From Nocardia sp. NBC_00508 (lineage in GTDB: Bacteria; Actinomycetota; Actinomycetes; Mycobacteriales; Mycobacteriaceae), in NCBI RefSeq assembly GCF_036346875.1, contig NZ_CP107852.1, forward strand, positions 4,526,001 to 4,590,000: 64,000 nt of DNA. Reading direction: 5' to 3'. The notes beneath the pieces were generated by a model. That model worked only from the letters and a program-made list of their open reading frames with translations. It searched no databases and was not told the origin of the DNA. Below, one piece after another: positions 24,279 to 31,296 of the stretch. Every line of letters begins with the position of its first letter. The stretch's first letter is position 1. The position numbers were made by a program, and so were the translations under genes.

Positions 24279-25355
24279 ATGCCGAATTCGATCCTGTGGA
24301 TCGGTCTCGTCGTGCTCTGGGTCTTCGTCCTGTTCCCGATGCTCGCCGACCGCCACCCGAGAATCCGCCGGACCACCGACGCCGCGCTGGCGACCCGGGT
24401 CCTGCACCGCGGCGGAGGCAAACGACGTCTCAGAAAGGGCCCGGCTGCCGGGCACGAAACCGATCCGAACTGGCGGCCGCGCCGCGTACCGAGAGAGTAT
24501 TCCCACAGCGATGATGCGGAGGACCGGATGACGACACCGGCCGACGAGCCCGTCACCGAGACCGACGAGGACAACCTGCCCGCGCCCTTCGACGCCGCGG
24601 CATCCGACATCGCTGACGCCGAAACGGACGACATCGAGGCGGCCGACGCCGACCTCGCGACCGCCGCATCGGAAGACGACGAGTCGGAAGACGACGAAGA
24701 AGCCGCCGAAGTCGCTGCGAAGATCGACACGGCGGCCGATGATGACGGCGTGGGCGTACACCACCCCGAACCGACCGCGGCCAGAATCCCTCCTGCGCGC
24801 TCCACCGCGCCCGCCCGCCTGCCCTACGACGAGTACGACGAGTACGACGAAACCGATTCGGACGAACCGGAATTCATCTCCACTCGCCGCGGCCGCGGCG
24901 GCTTCGACCCCGAGGCCGACGCCATCGCCCGCGCCGCCCGCTACACCTTCCGGCAGCGCGCGGTGCTCGGCCTGGTGCTCACCGCCATCCTCTGCGGCGC
25001 GCTCGCGTTCGTGCTCACGCCCCTGCTGTGGTGGGGCACCGGGCTCTCCTGTGTCGTGCTCGTCACGTACCTGGCCTACTTGCGCAAGCAAGTGCGGATG
25101 GAGGAGGAGATCCGCCGCAAGCGCGCCGCCCGCCTCAACCGTGGACATGGCGGCGACCCACGCGCGCGCGGAGCCGACGCCCCGCACGGCACCATGGACC
25201 GCGACACCGCCCGCACCCTCCGCCGCCGCTCCGCGCTCGTCGACCCCGACGACGAAGACCCCCTGTTCGAGCACCTCGACCCCTTCGACCCGGCCACCGC
25301 CCGCGCCCTGCGCAGCCGCGCCACCGGCGACACCCGCCGCGCGGAGGGTGCGTAG
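24279..25355 (+). CDS. glpR: Divisome protein, gephyrin-like molybdotransferase receptor GlpR
   Basis: From ATG 24279 (GGAGG about 10 nt upstream) the protein is 358 residues. It begins with a membrane helix (MPNSILWIGLVVLWVFVLFP), followed by a short basic region and a long acidic disordered segment (about 90-200). Two more membrane helices lie near residues 230-275 and a basic Arg/Asp-rich tail follows. The opening sequence and context match GlpR of Corynebacteriales, the membrane receptor of Glp at the division site. It follows glp and rimJ. Confidence 0.85.
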   Translation: MPNSILWIGLVVLWVFVLFPMLADRHPRIRRTTDAALATRVLHRGGGKRRLRKGPAAGHETDPNWRPRRVPREYSHSDDAEDRMTTPADEPVTETDEDNLPAPFDAAASDIADAETDDIEAADADLATAASEDDESEDDEEAAEVAAKIDTAADDDGVGVHHPEPTAARIPPARSTAPARLPYDEYDEYDETDSDEPEFISTRRGRGGFDPEADAIARAARYTFRQRAVLGLVLTAILCGALAFVLTPLLWWGTGLSCVVLVTYLAYLRKQVRMEEEIRRKRAARLNRGHGGDPRARGADAPHGTMDRDTARTLRRRSALVDPDDEDPLFEHLDPFDPATARALRSRATGDTRRAEGA

Positions 25356-25450
25356 TGTAGTCACCACTATCCGGGCAGGTCAGCCCGCCGATTCGGACTC
25401 AGAGGGCACGGCCTGATACAGTGTCACAGCGCGGTTCCCCGGAGCCGCAC

Positions 25451-25523
25451 GGGGCTATAGCGCAGTTGGTAGCGCGTCTCGTTCGCATCGAGAAGGTCAG
25501 GGGTTCGATTCCCCTTAGCTCCA
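25451..25523 (+). tRNA. tRNA-Ala (anticodon CGC)
   Basis: A 73-nt cloverleaf folds fully: acceptor GGGGCTA/TAGCTCC, D-arm GCGC, anticodon stem TCTCG/CGAGA with loop TTCGCAT, T-arm AGGGG with GTTCGAT. Anticodon CGC decodes GCG, a frequent Ala codon at this GC content. CCA is not encoded. An intrinsic terminator follows at once. It marks the left border of the accessory region. Confidence 0.95.
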
Positions 25524-25531
25524 CTCGTCGG

Positions 25532-25560
25532 AGGCTCATGCTCATGGAGAGCATGAGCCT
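25532..25560 (+). terminator. Terminator of tRNA-Ala
   Basis: AGGCTCATGCTC / GAGCATGAGCCT, a perfect 12-bp stem with a 5-nt loop, followed by TTTCTCGTT. Confidence 0.9.
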
Positions 25561-25968
25561 TTCTCGTTCCGCGTGTTTGTGGGGGCCGAGCCCCCACACC
25601 CCAGCCCGGAGGGGCTTCGCCCCCCGGGACCCCCCTTCGGGCTCGCCTTCGGCATCGCCATAGTGACCTGCTCGGCTTCGCCCCCGGACCCCGCGATTGT
25701 GGTTGCGTTTGGTTGGTTGTCTTTCCGCCGGGCTGTTGGCTCATTCGGCGACGGAAGCGACGCTATAGCTTCTTGTGCGATCCGGCCACATGTCGACCGA
25801 TGGAACCGTGGTCCTGGATGGGGCGTTCGGTCATGGTGGCCAAACGGGGCGCCCGCGCGAAACGCTCGGCTGGGATACCCCAGCCGAGCGTCTGGCCAGG
25901 CTCGTGTCCACCACCGACTGGCAGCGGTGTCGGCCGACCCCGGAAATCCTGTGACGACTCGCGGGCGC
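25561..25968. other. Non-coding stretch with GC-rich hairpins
   Basis: Near the start (25579-25597) GTGGGGGCC/GAGCCCCCAC pairs into a hairpin, followed by further runs around GAGGGGCTTCGCCCC. The rest shows no supportable gene; the frame reading antisense across it has no recognised family. Confidence 0.45.
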
Positions 25969-26613
25969 CTACGCGGCGACGGTAGCGAGGCGGAGGTGAT
26001 CTTCGATATCGGCGGGTGAGCCGGTGTAGTGGAGAGCGCGCAAGCCGAGGCGAGCGGCGGCTTGGCAGTTGTCGGCACGGTCGTCGATGAACAGGACGCG
26101 GCCGGGATCGCGAACTCCGGTCGCGGCGAGTGCGTTTCGGTAGGTGTCGGGGTGGGGTTTGTTCATGCCGAGCCGGGCCGAGTAGAGGGCGTCGGTCATC
26201 AGAGTGCGCCAGTCGGAGGCGTCGAGGGCATCGCTGACCGGATGAGGTGCGTTGGAGAGCAGCACCATCGGGAGATCTGCCCGCCGGGCCTGGTGGAGGA
26301 GTGCGACGACGCGGTCGTCGGTCCGGGTCCACAGCGCGGTGTCGACGGCACGCAACCGGGTGAGCATTTCCGGGTCCGGGCGATGGCCGAGCACGGCGGT
26401 CCAGAAGTCCGCGTCGTCGAGCTCGCCGGAATCGTAGGGTTCGCGGGCGCTCCAGAAAGCATTCTGGAAGAGTCCGAGCTGGTCTGCGTGCCATCCGGCG
26501 AGTTCGGCGAGCCTGCTCCACATTGGAACGGTGGGCTGCAGGCCAATGACGCCGTTGTAGTCGAAGATCACCGCGTCGAGTTCCGCGGGCTGGTGAGGTA
26601 GTGCGGTTACCAT
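25969..26613 (-). CDS. HAD-superfamily hydrolase (IA-like)
   Basis: The 214-residue protein has HAD motif I as VIFDYNGVIG (nucleophile Asp about residue 18, with Asn in the usual second-Asp place), motif II VLLSNAP, a motif III Lys in GMNKPHPDTY, and motif IV VLFIDDRADN. The second Asp of DxD normally acts as general acid, so Asn there may mean altered activity. An alpha-helical cap lies at about 25-100. The family dephosphorylates small metabolites; substrate unknown. The gene is alone on the minus strand. Confidence 0.85.
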   Translation of the reverse strand: MVTALPHQPAELDAVIFDYNGVIGLQPTVPMWSRLAELAGWHADQLGLFQNAFWSAREPYDSGELDDADFWTAVLGHRPDPEMLTRLRAVDTALWTRTDDRVVALLHQARRADLPMVLLSNAPHPVSDALDASDWRTLMTDALYSARLGMNKPHPDTYRNALAATGVRDPGRVLFIDDRADNCQAAARLGLRALHYTGSPADIEDHLRLATVAA

Positions 26614-27196
26614 CGGTTCTCCAAGGCTTTATGGGACAGGACAGCCACGCCCGCGGCGAGCCGGGCGGGGAGCGGCGCCGCAGTGGCGAGCGCGATCGGA
26701 ATTCGGCAGGTACCGAGCAGCGCGAGGCTTGCTGCGAGAGTCCGCACTGCGGCGTCGGGCATCTCGCGCGCGCGTTCCAAAGCTCGGCGCGATGGTGCGT
26801 GTCATGAAAGCTCCATCGGTGCCACCGACTTCGCCGTCGAGAATGACCGCGAAATCGGCTGCGTAGATATGACGATTCCCGCCTCTTTCCATGACGAAAG
26901 AGGCGCACAAACTGTGGATCGAAGGAAGGGTTCCGCGAGGCAAAGGCTGAAGGTGGTGCGCGACGCTGAGCGAACAAGCCGAAACCTACCAAGGGGTGCG
27001 GCGAGGTACCACCCGGGACGGGTCTTGGTGATTCGCTCCACAAAGTGCCGTCCGAAGGTCTCACCGGCGTCGTAGCCGAGATCACTCGTCGAGGTCGGCC
27101 GGCGGCGCGTCGTCCTCACCCTGGCCGCCATGACGAAATCCGACTCGAAGTCGGCGCGTTGAACACCCTCGACCATGAGAGTGTGCGTGAGCGACT
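26614..27196. other. Stretch with only remnant-like frames
   Basis: The 583 bp between the HAD gene and the 27.2-kb terminator contain several partly open frames. The most protein-like is minus-strand 26802-27176 (124 residues, DLGYDAGETFGRHFVERITK), with no recognised family and no clear start signal. These may be a decayed gene. Confidence 0.35.
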
Positions 27197-27232
27197 GACG
27201 AAGGCCCGGTCCACACGGACCGGGCCTTCGTC
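27197..27232 (-). terminator. Perfect 16-bp terminator hairpin
   Basis: GACGAAGGCCCGGTCC / GGACCGGGCCTTCGTC with a 4-nt loop (ACAC) stands directly beyond the stop of the minus-strand NTF2-like gene. It is followed on the plus strand by GTT, so it may work in both directions. Confidence 0.85.
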
Positions 27233-27234
27233 GT

Positions 27235-27687
27235 TCAGGAGCTAGGCTGCCCGGAGGCGTTCGGGCTTGGCGTGGCGAACATTTCTTCGGCGCGGCGGGT
27301 GTCCATGTATTCGCGCACTCGATGGATCAGGCCGTCGTCGGAGAGTTCGAATACGAAGCAGTACTCGTTGTCGTAGTGGTTGCCGTTCATCAGGGTTGCC
27401 CGCATTCGTTCCTCCACGACAACTGTTGTGCCCTCGGCGGTGACTGCGGTGAAGTCCACCTTTCTGTCGGCCACGAAGACGGCGGGGAACTCGATGGTCA
27501 GAAAGCGGACGATACGGTCTCGCCCGATCAGGTGATTGGTCCCGTCGAGTGCCCGGGCCGTTGGATTCTCTGGTGGCGCAAGCCATTCGGCGTCGAGCGT
27601 GAATACGGCGGCGATCCGGTCGGGGTCTTGGGTGGCGAACTCGCGCCATGCCCGCAGAACCAATTCTCTGCTGATCTGTGCGTCCAT
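27235..27687 (-). CDS. NTF2/SnoaL-like domain protein
   Basis: From the ATG at 27687 (MDAQISRELVLRAWREFATQ) the product is 150 residues with the cone-shaped NTF2-like fold: helical start, FTLDAEWLAPP, LIGRDRIVRFL, VVVEERMRATLMNGNHYDNE and a strand ending HRVREYMDTRRA. The family includes polyketide cyclases, isomerases and limonene-1,2-epoxide hydrolase-like enzymes; the function here is unknown. The frame extends upstream to 27750, but those residues do not resemble the fold. Confidence 0.75.
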   Translation of the reverse strand: MDAQISRELVLRAWREFATQDPDRIAAVFTLDAEWLAPPENPTARALDGTNHLIGRDRIVRFLTIEFPAVFVADRKVDFTAVTAEGTTVVVEERMRATLMNGNHYDNEYCFVFELSDDGLIHRVREYMDTRRAEEMFATPSPNASGQPSS

Positions 27688-27798
27688 CCAGCCAATGATG
27701 GGGTGTGCGCTGTCGCCGATCCCGTCACATTCGGACACATTCATTGACACGGCCGGATATGGCTGGCCGGGATGTAGTCCGTCGCGCAGACTGTCGGT

Positions 27799-28848
27799 GT
27801 GGAAGCGTTCGAGGGCGTCATCACGACCGGCATCTATTGCCTGCCGCCGTGTCCTGGACGTCCGCTGCCGGAGAATGTGGTGTCCTTCACGTCGGCGGCA
27901 GGTGCCGAAGCCGCGGGATTTCGGGCGTGTTACCGCTGCAGGCCGTACCGCAGCGACCGAAGGCCAACGAGTTCATCCGAATTGGTTTGCCGTGCAGTCG
28001 ATCTCATCGCAGCTGGTGCGCTGGATGAAGCCACCGAGGCCGAACTCGCGGCGCGACTCGCAGTATCGGAACGCCACTTGCGCCGGATGTTCCGGACACA
28101 GGTCGGCGCCACCCCGGATCAGCTCGCCCGCTCTCGGCGTGCGCATTTCGCCCGACGCCTGTTGGACGAAACCGAGCTGTCGGTCATCGAGATCGCCTTC
28201 GCCTCCGGGTTCGGCAGCCTGCGTCAATTCAACCGAGTGATGGTCGCAACCTTCCGCGCCACACCGCACGAATTGCGTCAACGGCGGCGTCGCGCGGATC
28301 GCCTTGTCGCCGATGGCGGTCTCGCGCTCCGCGTGCCACTGCCCGAGCCCGTGCAGCTCGATCGACGATTGGCGCAGCTTGCCTGCGGTGCGATCCGCGG
28401 CATCGAGAACGCCACGACCGAGCACTACCGGCGGACAGTGTCGATGGATGGCGCCCCTGGCCTGATCGAGATCAGTTCGGAGGCATCCGACGAGGTGCGG
28501 CTGGTCGCTCACCTACCCCGGATCGAGGGTCTCATGCACCTGGTGGACCAGGTGCAACGCCTTCTCGTCGGCGGAACCTGGGATCCATACGAGGCAGCTG
28601 TGCAAGCGATCGTGACGGACAACGTCGGCGCGTCGGAGGCTCCCGCTGTCCTCGCCGAGATCGTTACGCGGTATGGCATACCGATCGCTGGACTGCGCCA
28701 GTTCGGTCTGACCCACTTGTTTCCCATACCGGCCGCCCTCGCGGTCGCCGATTTTCATGGCATGAGCGTCGATGAGAAATGCACACGAACGATCCGCGAC
28801 TACAGCCTCGATCCGGATCCGAATCGGCTCTTCCGATCGGTCTCGTGA
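27799..28848 (+). CDS. Ada-type zinc-domain/AraC HTH protein with truncated AlkA part
   Basis: The 349-residue protein begins in the Ada metal-binding domain, with all four cysteines present (YC...C in GIYCLPPCPGR, then CYRC), where one Cys can accept a methyl from phosphotriesters. An AraC-type HTH follows (about 65-165: LAARLAVSERHLRRMFR, IEIAFASGFGSLRQFNRV). Then comes an AlkA N-terminal domain (about 180-260). The glycosylase part stops after a short helical stretch ending NRLFRSVS: the HhH motif and catalytic Asp of AlkA are absent. So DNA-glycosylase activity is unlikely, while methyl sensing and regulation remain possible. Usual fusions are about 480-500 residues. Confidence 0.8.
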   Translation: MEAFEGVITTGIYCLPPCPGRPLPENVVSFTSAAGAEAAGFRACYRCRPYRSDRRPTSSSELVCRAVDLIAAGALDEATEAELAARLAVSERHLRRMFRTQVGATPDQLARSRRAHFARRLLDETELSVIEIAFASGFGSLRQFNRVMVATFRATPHELRQRRRRADRLVADGGLALRVPLPEPVQLDRRLAQLACGAIRGIENATTEHYRRTVSMDGAPGLIEISSEASDEVRLVAHLPRIEGLMHLVDQVQRLLVGGTWDPYEAAVQAIVTDNVGASEAPAVLAEIVTRYGIPIAGLRQFGLTHLFPIPAALAVADFHGMSVDEKCTRTIRDYSLDPDPNRLFRSVS

Positions 28849-29060
28849 TCCAGCCGCCGTTCCGCAGCGAGTCGCCATTGGCGCTCAACCTTCAGCAGCG
28901 CCATTGCCCGACCCGCGGATCAATGCTGGTCAGGGCCTCTTTCGTGTCTGTGGTCGTCGCAGGCGGCGGGTAGGTGGCTGGCGGTTGGGGATGCGGACGA
29001 TCGCGAGGACGGTGGTGGGCCGGGAATCCTGATTTCGAGATTGCGCGGGTTGGCGTCCGA

Positions 29061-29483
29061 TCAGGCGGCGTTGAGGGCTTCGTTGATTTTGCGGGTCATG
29101 TCGGCCACGGTGGGGCTGGGTTGGCCTTTGCGGGCGCGGGTGGCTGCTTCGATGGCGACGTTGATGGTGTTGCGGAAGTTGTCGGCTTCTGCCGGGTCCT
29201 GTTTGTTGAGCAGGCTCATGGCTTCCGTCAAGGCCGGCAGTACCACGTCGGCGATGGCGGCTACGGATTTGCCGTTGAGCTTGGCGCCCTCGGCTTTCTC
29301 GGCGAGCACATGCCCGACCAGGCCGGTCGCCGAGCCCAGGGCGATGGAGCCTGCGGTGGCGATCTTGTGGGGCGAGCCGGTGGCATCGGCGGCCGTCAGC
29401 AGTGCGATGGCACCGTAAGCGGCGGTCCGCAGGGTGGTCTTGTCTTGCTCGGTGAGGGGCGAGGAAGTGCTGTTCTTCGTCAT
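29061..29483 (-). CDS. Small helical protein, unknown, predicted SARP target
   Basis: From ATG 29483 the product is 140 residues, mostly helical, without a signal peptide (MTKNSTSSPLTEQDKTTLRT, then TGLVGHVLAEKAEGAKLNGK). I do not recognise the family. It reads divergently from the ABC transporter genes. On its own strand, 24 bp upstream of the start, it carries a triple 11-bp direct repeat almost the same as that of the transporter. This suggests that it is part of the same regulon. Confidence 0.7.
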   Translation of the reverse strand: MTKNSTSSPLTEQDKTTLRTAAYGAIALLTAADATGSPHKIATAGSIALGSATGLVGHVLAEKAEGAKLNGKSVAAIADVVLPALTEAMSLLNKQDPAEADNFRNTINVAIEAATRARKGQPSPTVADMTRKINEALNAA

Positions 29484-29506
29484 GGCAACCACTATCAGCG
29501 CCTGGC

Positions 29507-29534
29507 CTGACACCGCCCTGTCACCAGGCTGACG
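29507..29534 (-). promoter_or_regulatory. SARP-type triple direct repeat, minus strand
   Basis: Read on the minus strand, CGTCAG, TGACAG and TGTCAG start exactly 11 bp apart (plus-strand positions 29534, 29523 and 29512 as their 5-prime ends). The order and sequence copy the plus-strand triad at 29559. It stands before the small unknown gene. Confidence 0.7.
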
Positions 29535-29558
29535 CGGGCACGACCAGGTAGAACACCG

Positions 29559-29586
29559 TGTCAGCGGCGTGACAGGTGGGTGTCAG
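29559..29586 (+). promoter_or_regulatory. SARP-type triple direct repeat before ABC transporter
   Basis: TGTCAG (29559), TGACAG (29570) and TGTCAG (29581) recur exactly every 11 bp, ending 23 bp before the transporter ATG. Repeats with an 11-bp period are the usual binding form of AfsR/ActII-ORF4 type activators, one of which is encoded two genes downstream. Confidence 0.75.
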
Positions 29587-29608
29587 GCCAAACGCCGATG
29601 GTGGTCGC

Positions 29609-30550
29609 ATGAGTAATTCAGCGATCGCGGTGTCAGGGCTGCGGAAGAAATATGGGGACAAGGTCGTGCTCGATGGCATCGATCTGGATGTTCGTGCGGG
29701 AACGGTCTTTTCCCTGCTCGGTCCGAATGGAGCGGGCAAGACGACGACGGTGAATGTGCTGAGCACGTTGATAAATGCCGACGGCGGGTCGGTGCGCGTT
29801 GCCGGCCATGACGTCGCGACCGAGGCCAAGGCGGTGCGCGCGGCGATCGGGGTCACCGGCCAGTTCGCGGCGGTGGACGAGCTGCTGACGGGGCAGGAGA
29901 ATTTGCAGCTGATGGTGGACCTCAACGGGGTCTCCGCCAAAGACGGCAAGCGGACCGTCACAGAACTGCTGGAACGCTTCGATCTGGTGGAGGCGGCGAA
30001 GAAACCCGCGTCGACGTACTCCGGCGGTATGCGCCGGAAGCTCGACCTGGCGATGACGCTCGTCGGCAACCCGCAGATCATCTTCCTGGACGAGCCGACG
30101 ACGGGTCTGGACCCGCGCAGCCGTCGCACGATGTGGGCGATCATCCGTGACCTGGTGGCCGACGGCGTGACCATCTTCCTCACCACCCAGTACCTCGAGG
30201 AAGCCGATCAGCTCGCCGACCGGGTCGCGGTGCTCGACCAGGGCCGCCTGGTCGCCCAGGGCACTCCGGACGACCTCAAACGCCAGATCCCCGGGACGCA
30301 CGTCCGGCTCCGGTTCACCAACGTCGCCCACCTCGACGCGGCCGCGCGCCTCTTCCCCGACTCCGCGCCGGACCACGAGACACTGACCCTGCGGGTTCCC
30401 AGCGATGGCGGGACGAAATCGCTCCGGGCTCTGCTGGGCAGGCTCGATGAGTACTCACTCAGCGCCGAAGAGTTCTCTGTGCACACACCCGACCTCGACG
30501 ACGTTTTCCTCGCCCTGACGGGCCACGCCACGGAGGTGGAAGCGAAATGA
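29609..30550 (+). CDS. DrrA-like ABC exporter ATP-binding protein
   Basis: The 313-residue ATPase has Walker A GPNGAGKTTT (about 40), the Q-loop VTGQF, signature YSGGMRRKLDLAM (about 140), Walker B IIFLDEPTTGLDP and a switch His position in TTQYLEE (Gln in place of His, as in DrrA). The DrrA-like C-terminal domain runs from about residue 225. It pairs with the ABC-2 permease that follows with a 4-bp overlap. In related clusters such exporters remove antibiotics or lipids. The start is the ATG at 29609, chosen for the conserved first strand. Confidence 0.9.
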   Translation: MSNSAIAVSGLRKKYGDKVVLDGIDLDVRAGTVFSLLGPNGAGKTTTVNVLSTLINADGGSVRVAGHDVATEAKAVRAAIGVTGQFAAVDELLTGQENLQLMVDLNGVSAKDGKRTVTELLERFDLVEAAKKPASTYSGGMRRKLDLAMTLVGNPQIIFLDEPTTGLDPRSRRTMWAIIRDLVADGVTIFLTTQYLEEADQLADRVAVLDQGRLVAQGTPDDLKRQIPGTHVRLRFTNVAHLDAAARLFPDSAPDHETLTLRVPSDGGTKSLRALLGRLDEYSLSAEEFSVHTPDLDDVFLALTGHATEVEAK

Positions 30551-31296
30551 GCACCAAGAACCACTCGAAGGTGATGTTGCGCCGCAACTTCAAACACATC
30601 GCCCGGAACCCGACCTCGGTATTCAACGCGGTCCTGATGCCGATCATCATCATGTTGATGTTCGTGTACATGTTCGGCGACGCTTTCGACGTCGGTGTCG
30701 ACTACATCGACTACGCCACGCCGGGACTGATCCTGCTGGCCGTCTGCTACGGGCTGGGGGCCACCGCGACGGCGGTGAACTCCGACATGACGAACGGCAT
30801 CATCAACCGGTTCAAGGTCATGGACGTCTCCCGTGGCGCGGTGTTGAGCGGGCATGTCATCGCCACTGTGCTGACCAATCTGATCGCCATCGCGGCCCTC
30901 ATCGGGGTGGCCTTCCTGCTGGGATTCAGTCCGTCGGCGAATGTCCTCGACTGGCTCGGCGTGGTCGGCATCGTCGTGTTGCTCGGTTTCGCGGCAAGCT
31001 GGCTCACGGTCGCCTTGGGACTGGCGGCGAAGTCTCCGGAAACGGCGGGCATGGCCTCCGTGCCGCTGGTCATGCTGCCGTTCTTCAGCAGCGCGATCGT
31101 GCCTGCCGAGAAGATGGGGCCGGGCCTGCGACAGTTCGCGGAGTACCAGCCCTTCACGCCGATCATCGAAACCCTGCGCGGGCTGCTGAACGGCGCACCG
31201 AACACCGGCGATGCGATCACCGCCATCGCCTGGTGCGCCGGGATCGCTCTCGTCGGATTCCTGTGGGCGCGTTCCACTTTCAGCAAGCGAGCGTGA
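30547..31296 (+). CDS. DrrB-like ABC-2 permease
   Basis: The 249-residue protein has six predicted membrane helices and ABC-2 features: MLRRNFKHIARNPTSVFNAV at the start, TDMTNG-type region SDMTNGIINRFKVMDVS, and a closing PFTPIIETLRGLLNG. It forms the channel half of an exporter with the preceding ATPase. Its last 17 bp overlap the 3-prime end of the convergent SARP regulator gene, an arrangement that could let the two transcripts interfere. Confidence 0.9.
   Translation: MSTKNHSKVMLRRNFKHIARNPTSVFNAVLMPIIIMLMFVYMFGDAFDVGVDYIDYATPGLILLAVCYGLGATATAVNSDMTNGIINRFKVMDVSRGAVLSGHVIATVLTNLIAIAALIGVAFLLGFSPSANVLDWLGVVGIVVLLGFAASWLTVALGLAAKSPETAGMASVPLVMLPFFSSAIVPAEKMGPGLRQFAEYQPFTPIIETLRGLLNGAPNTGDAITAIAWCAGIALVGFLWARSTFSKRA

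Noticed and set aside
25511..25560. Integration site (att) at the tRNA-Ala 3-prime end
   Set aside because: No second copy of the tRNA end was noticed in the window and no integrase gene is present.
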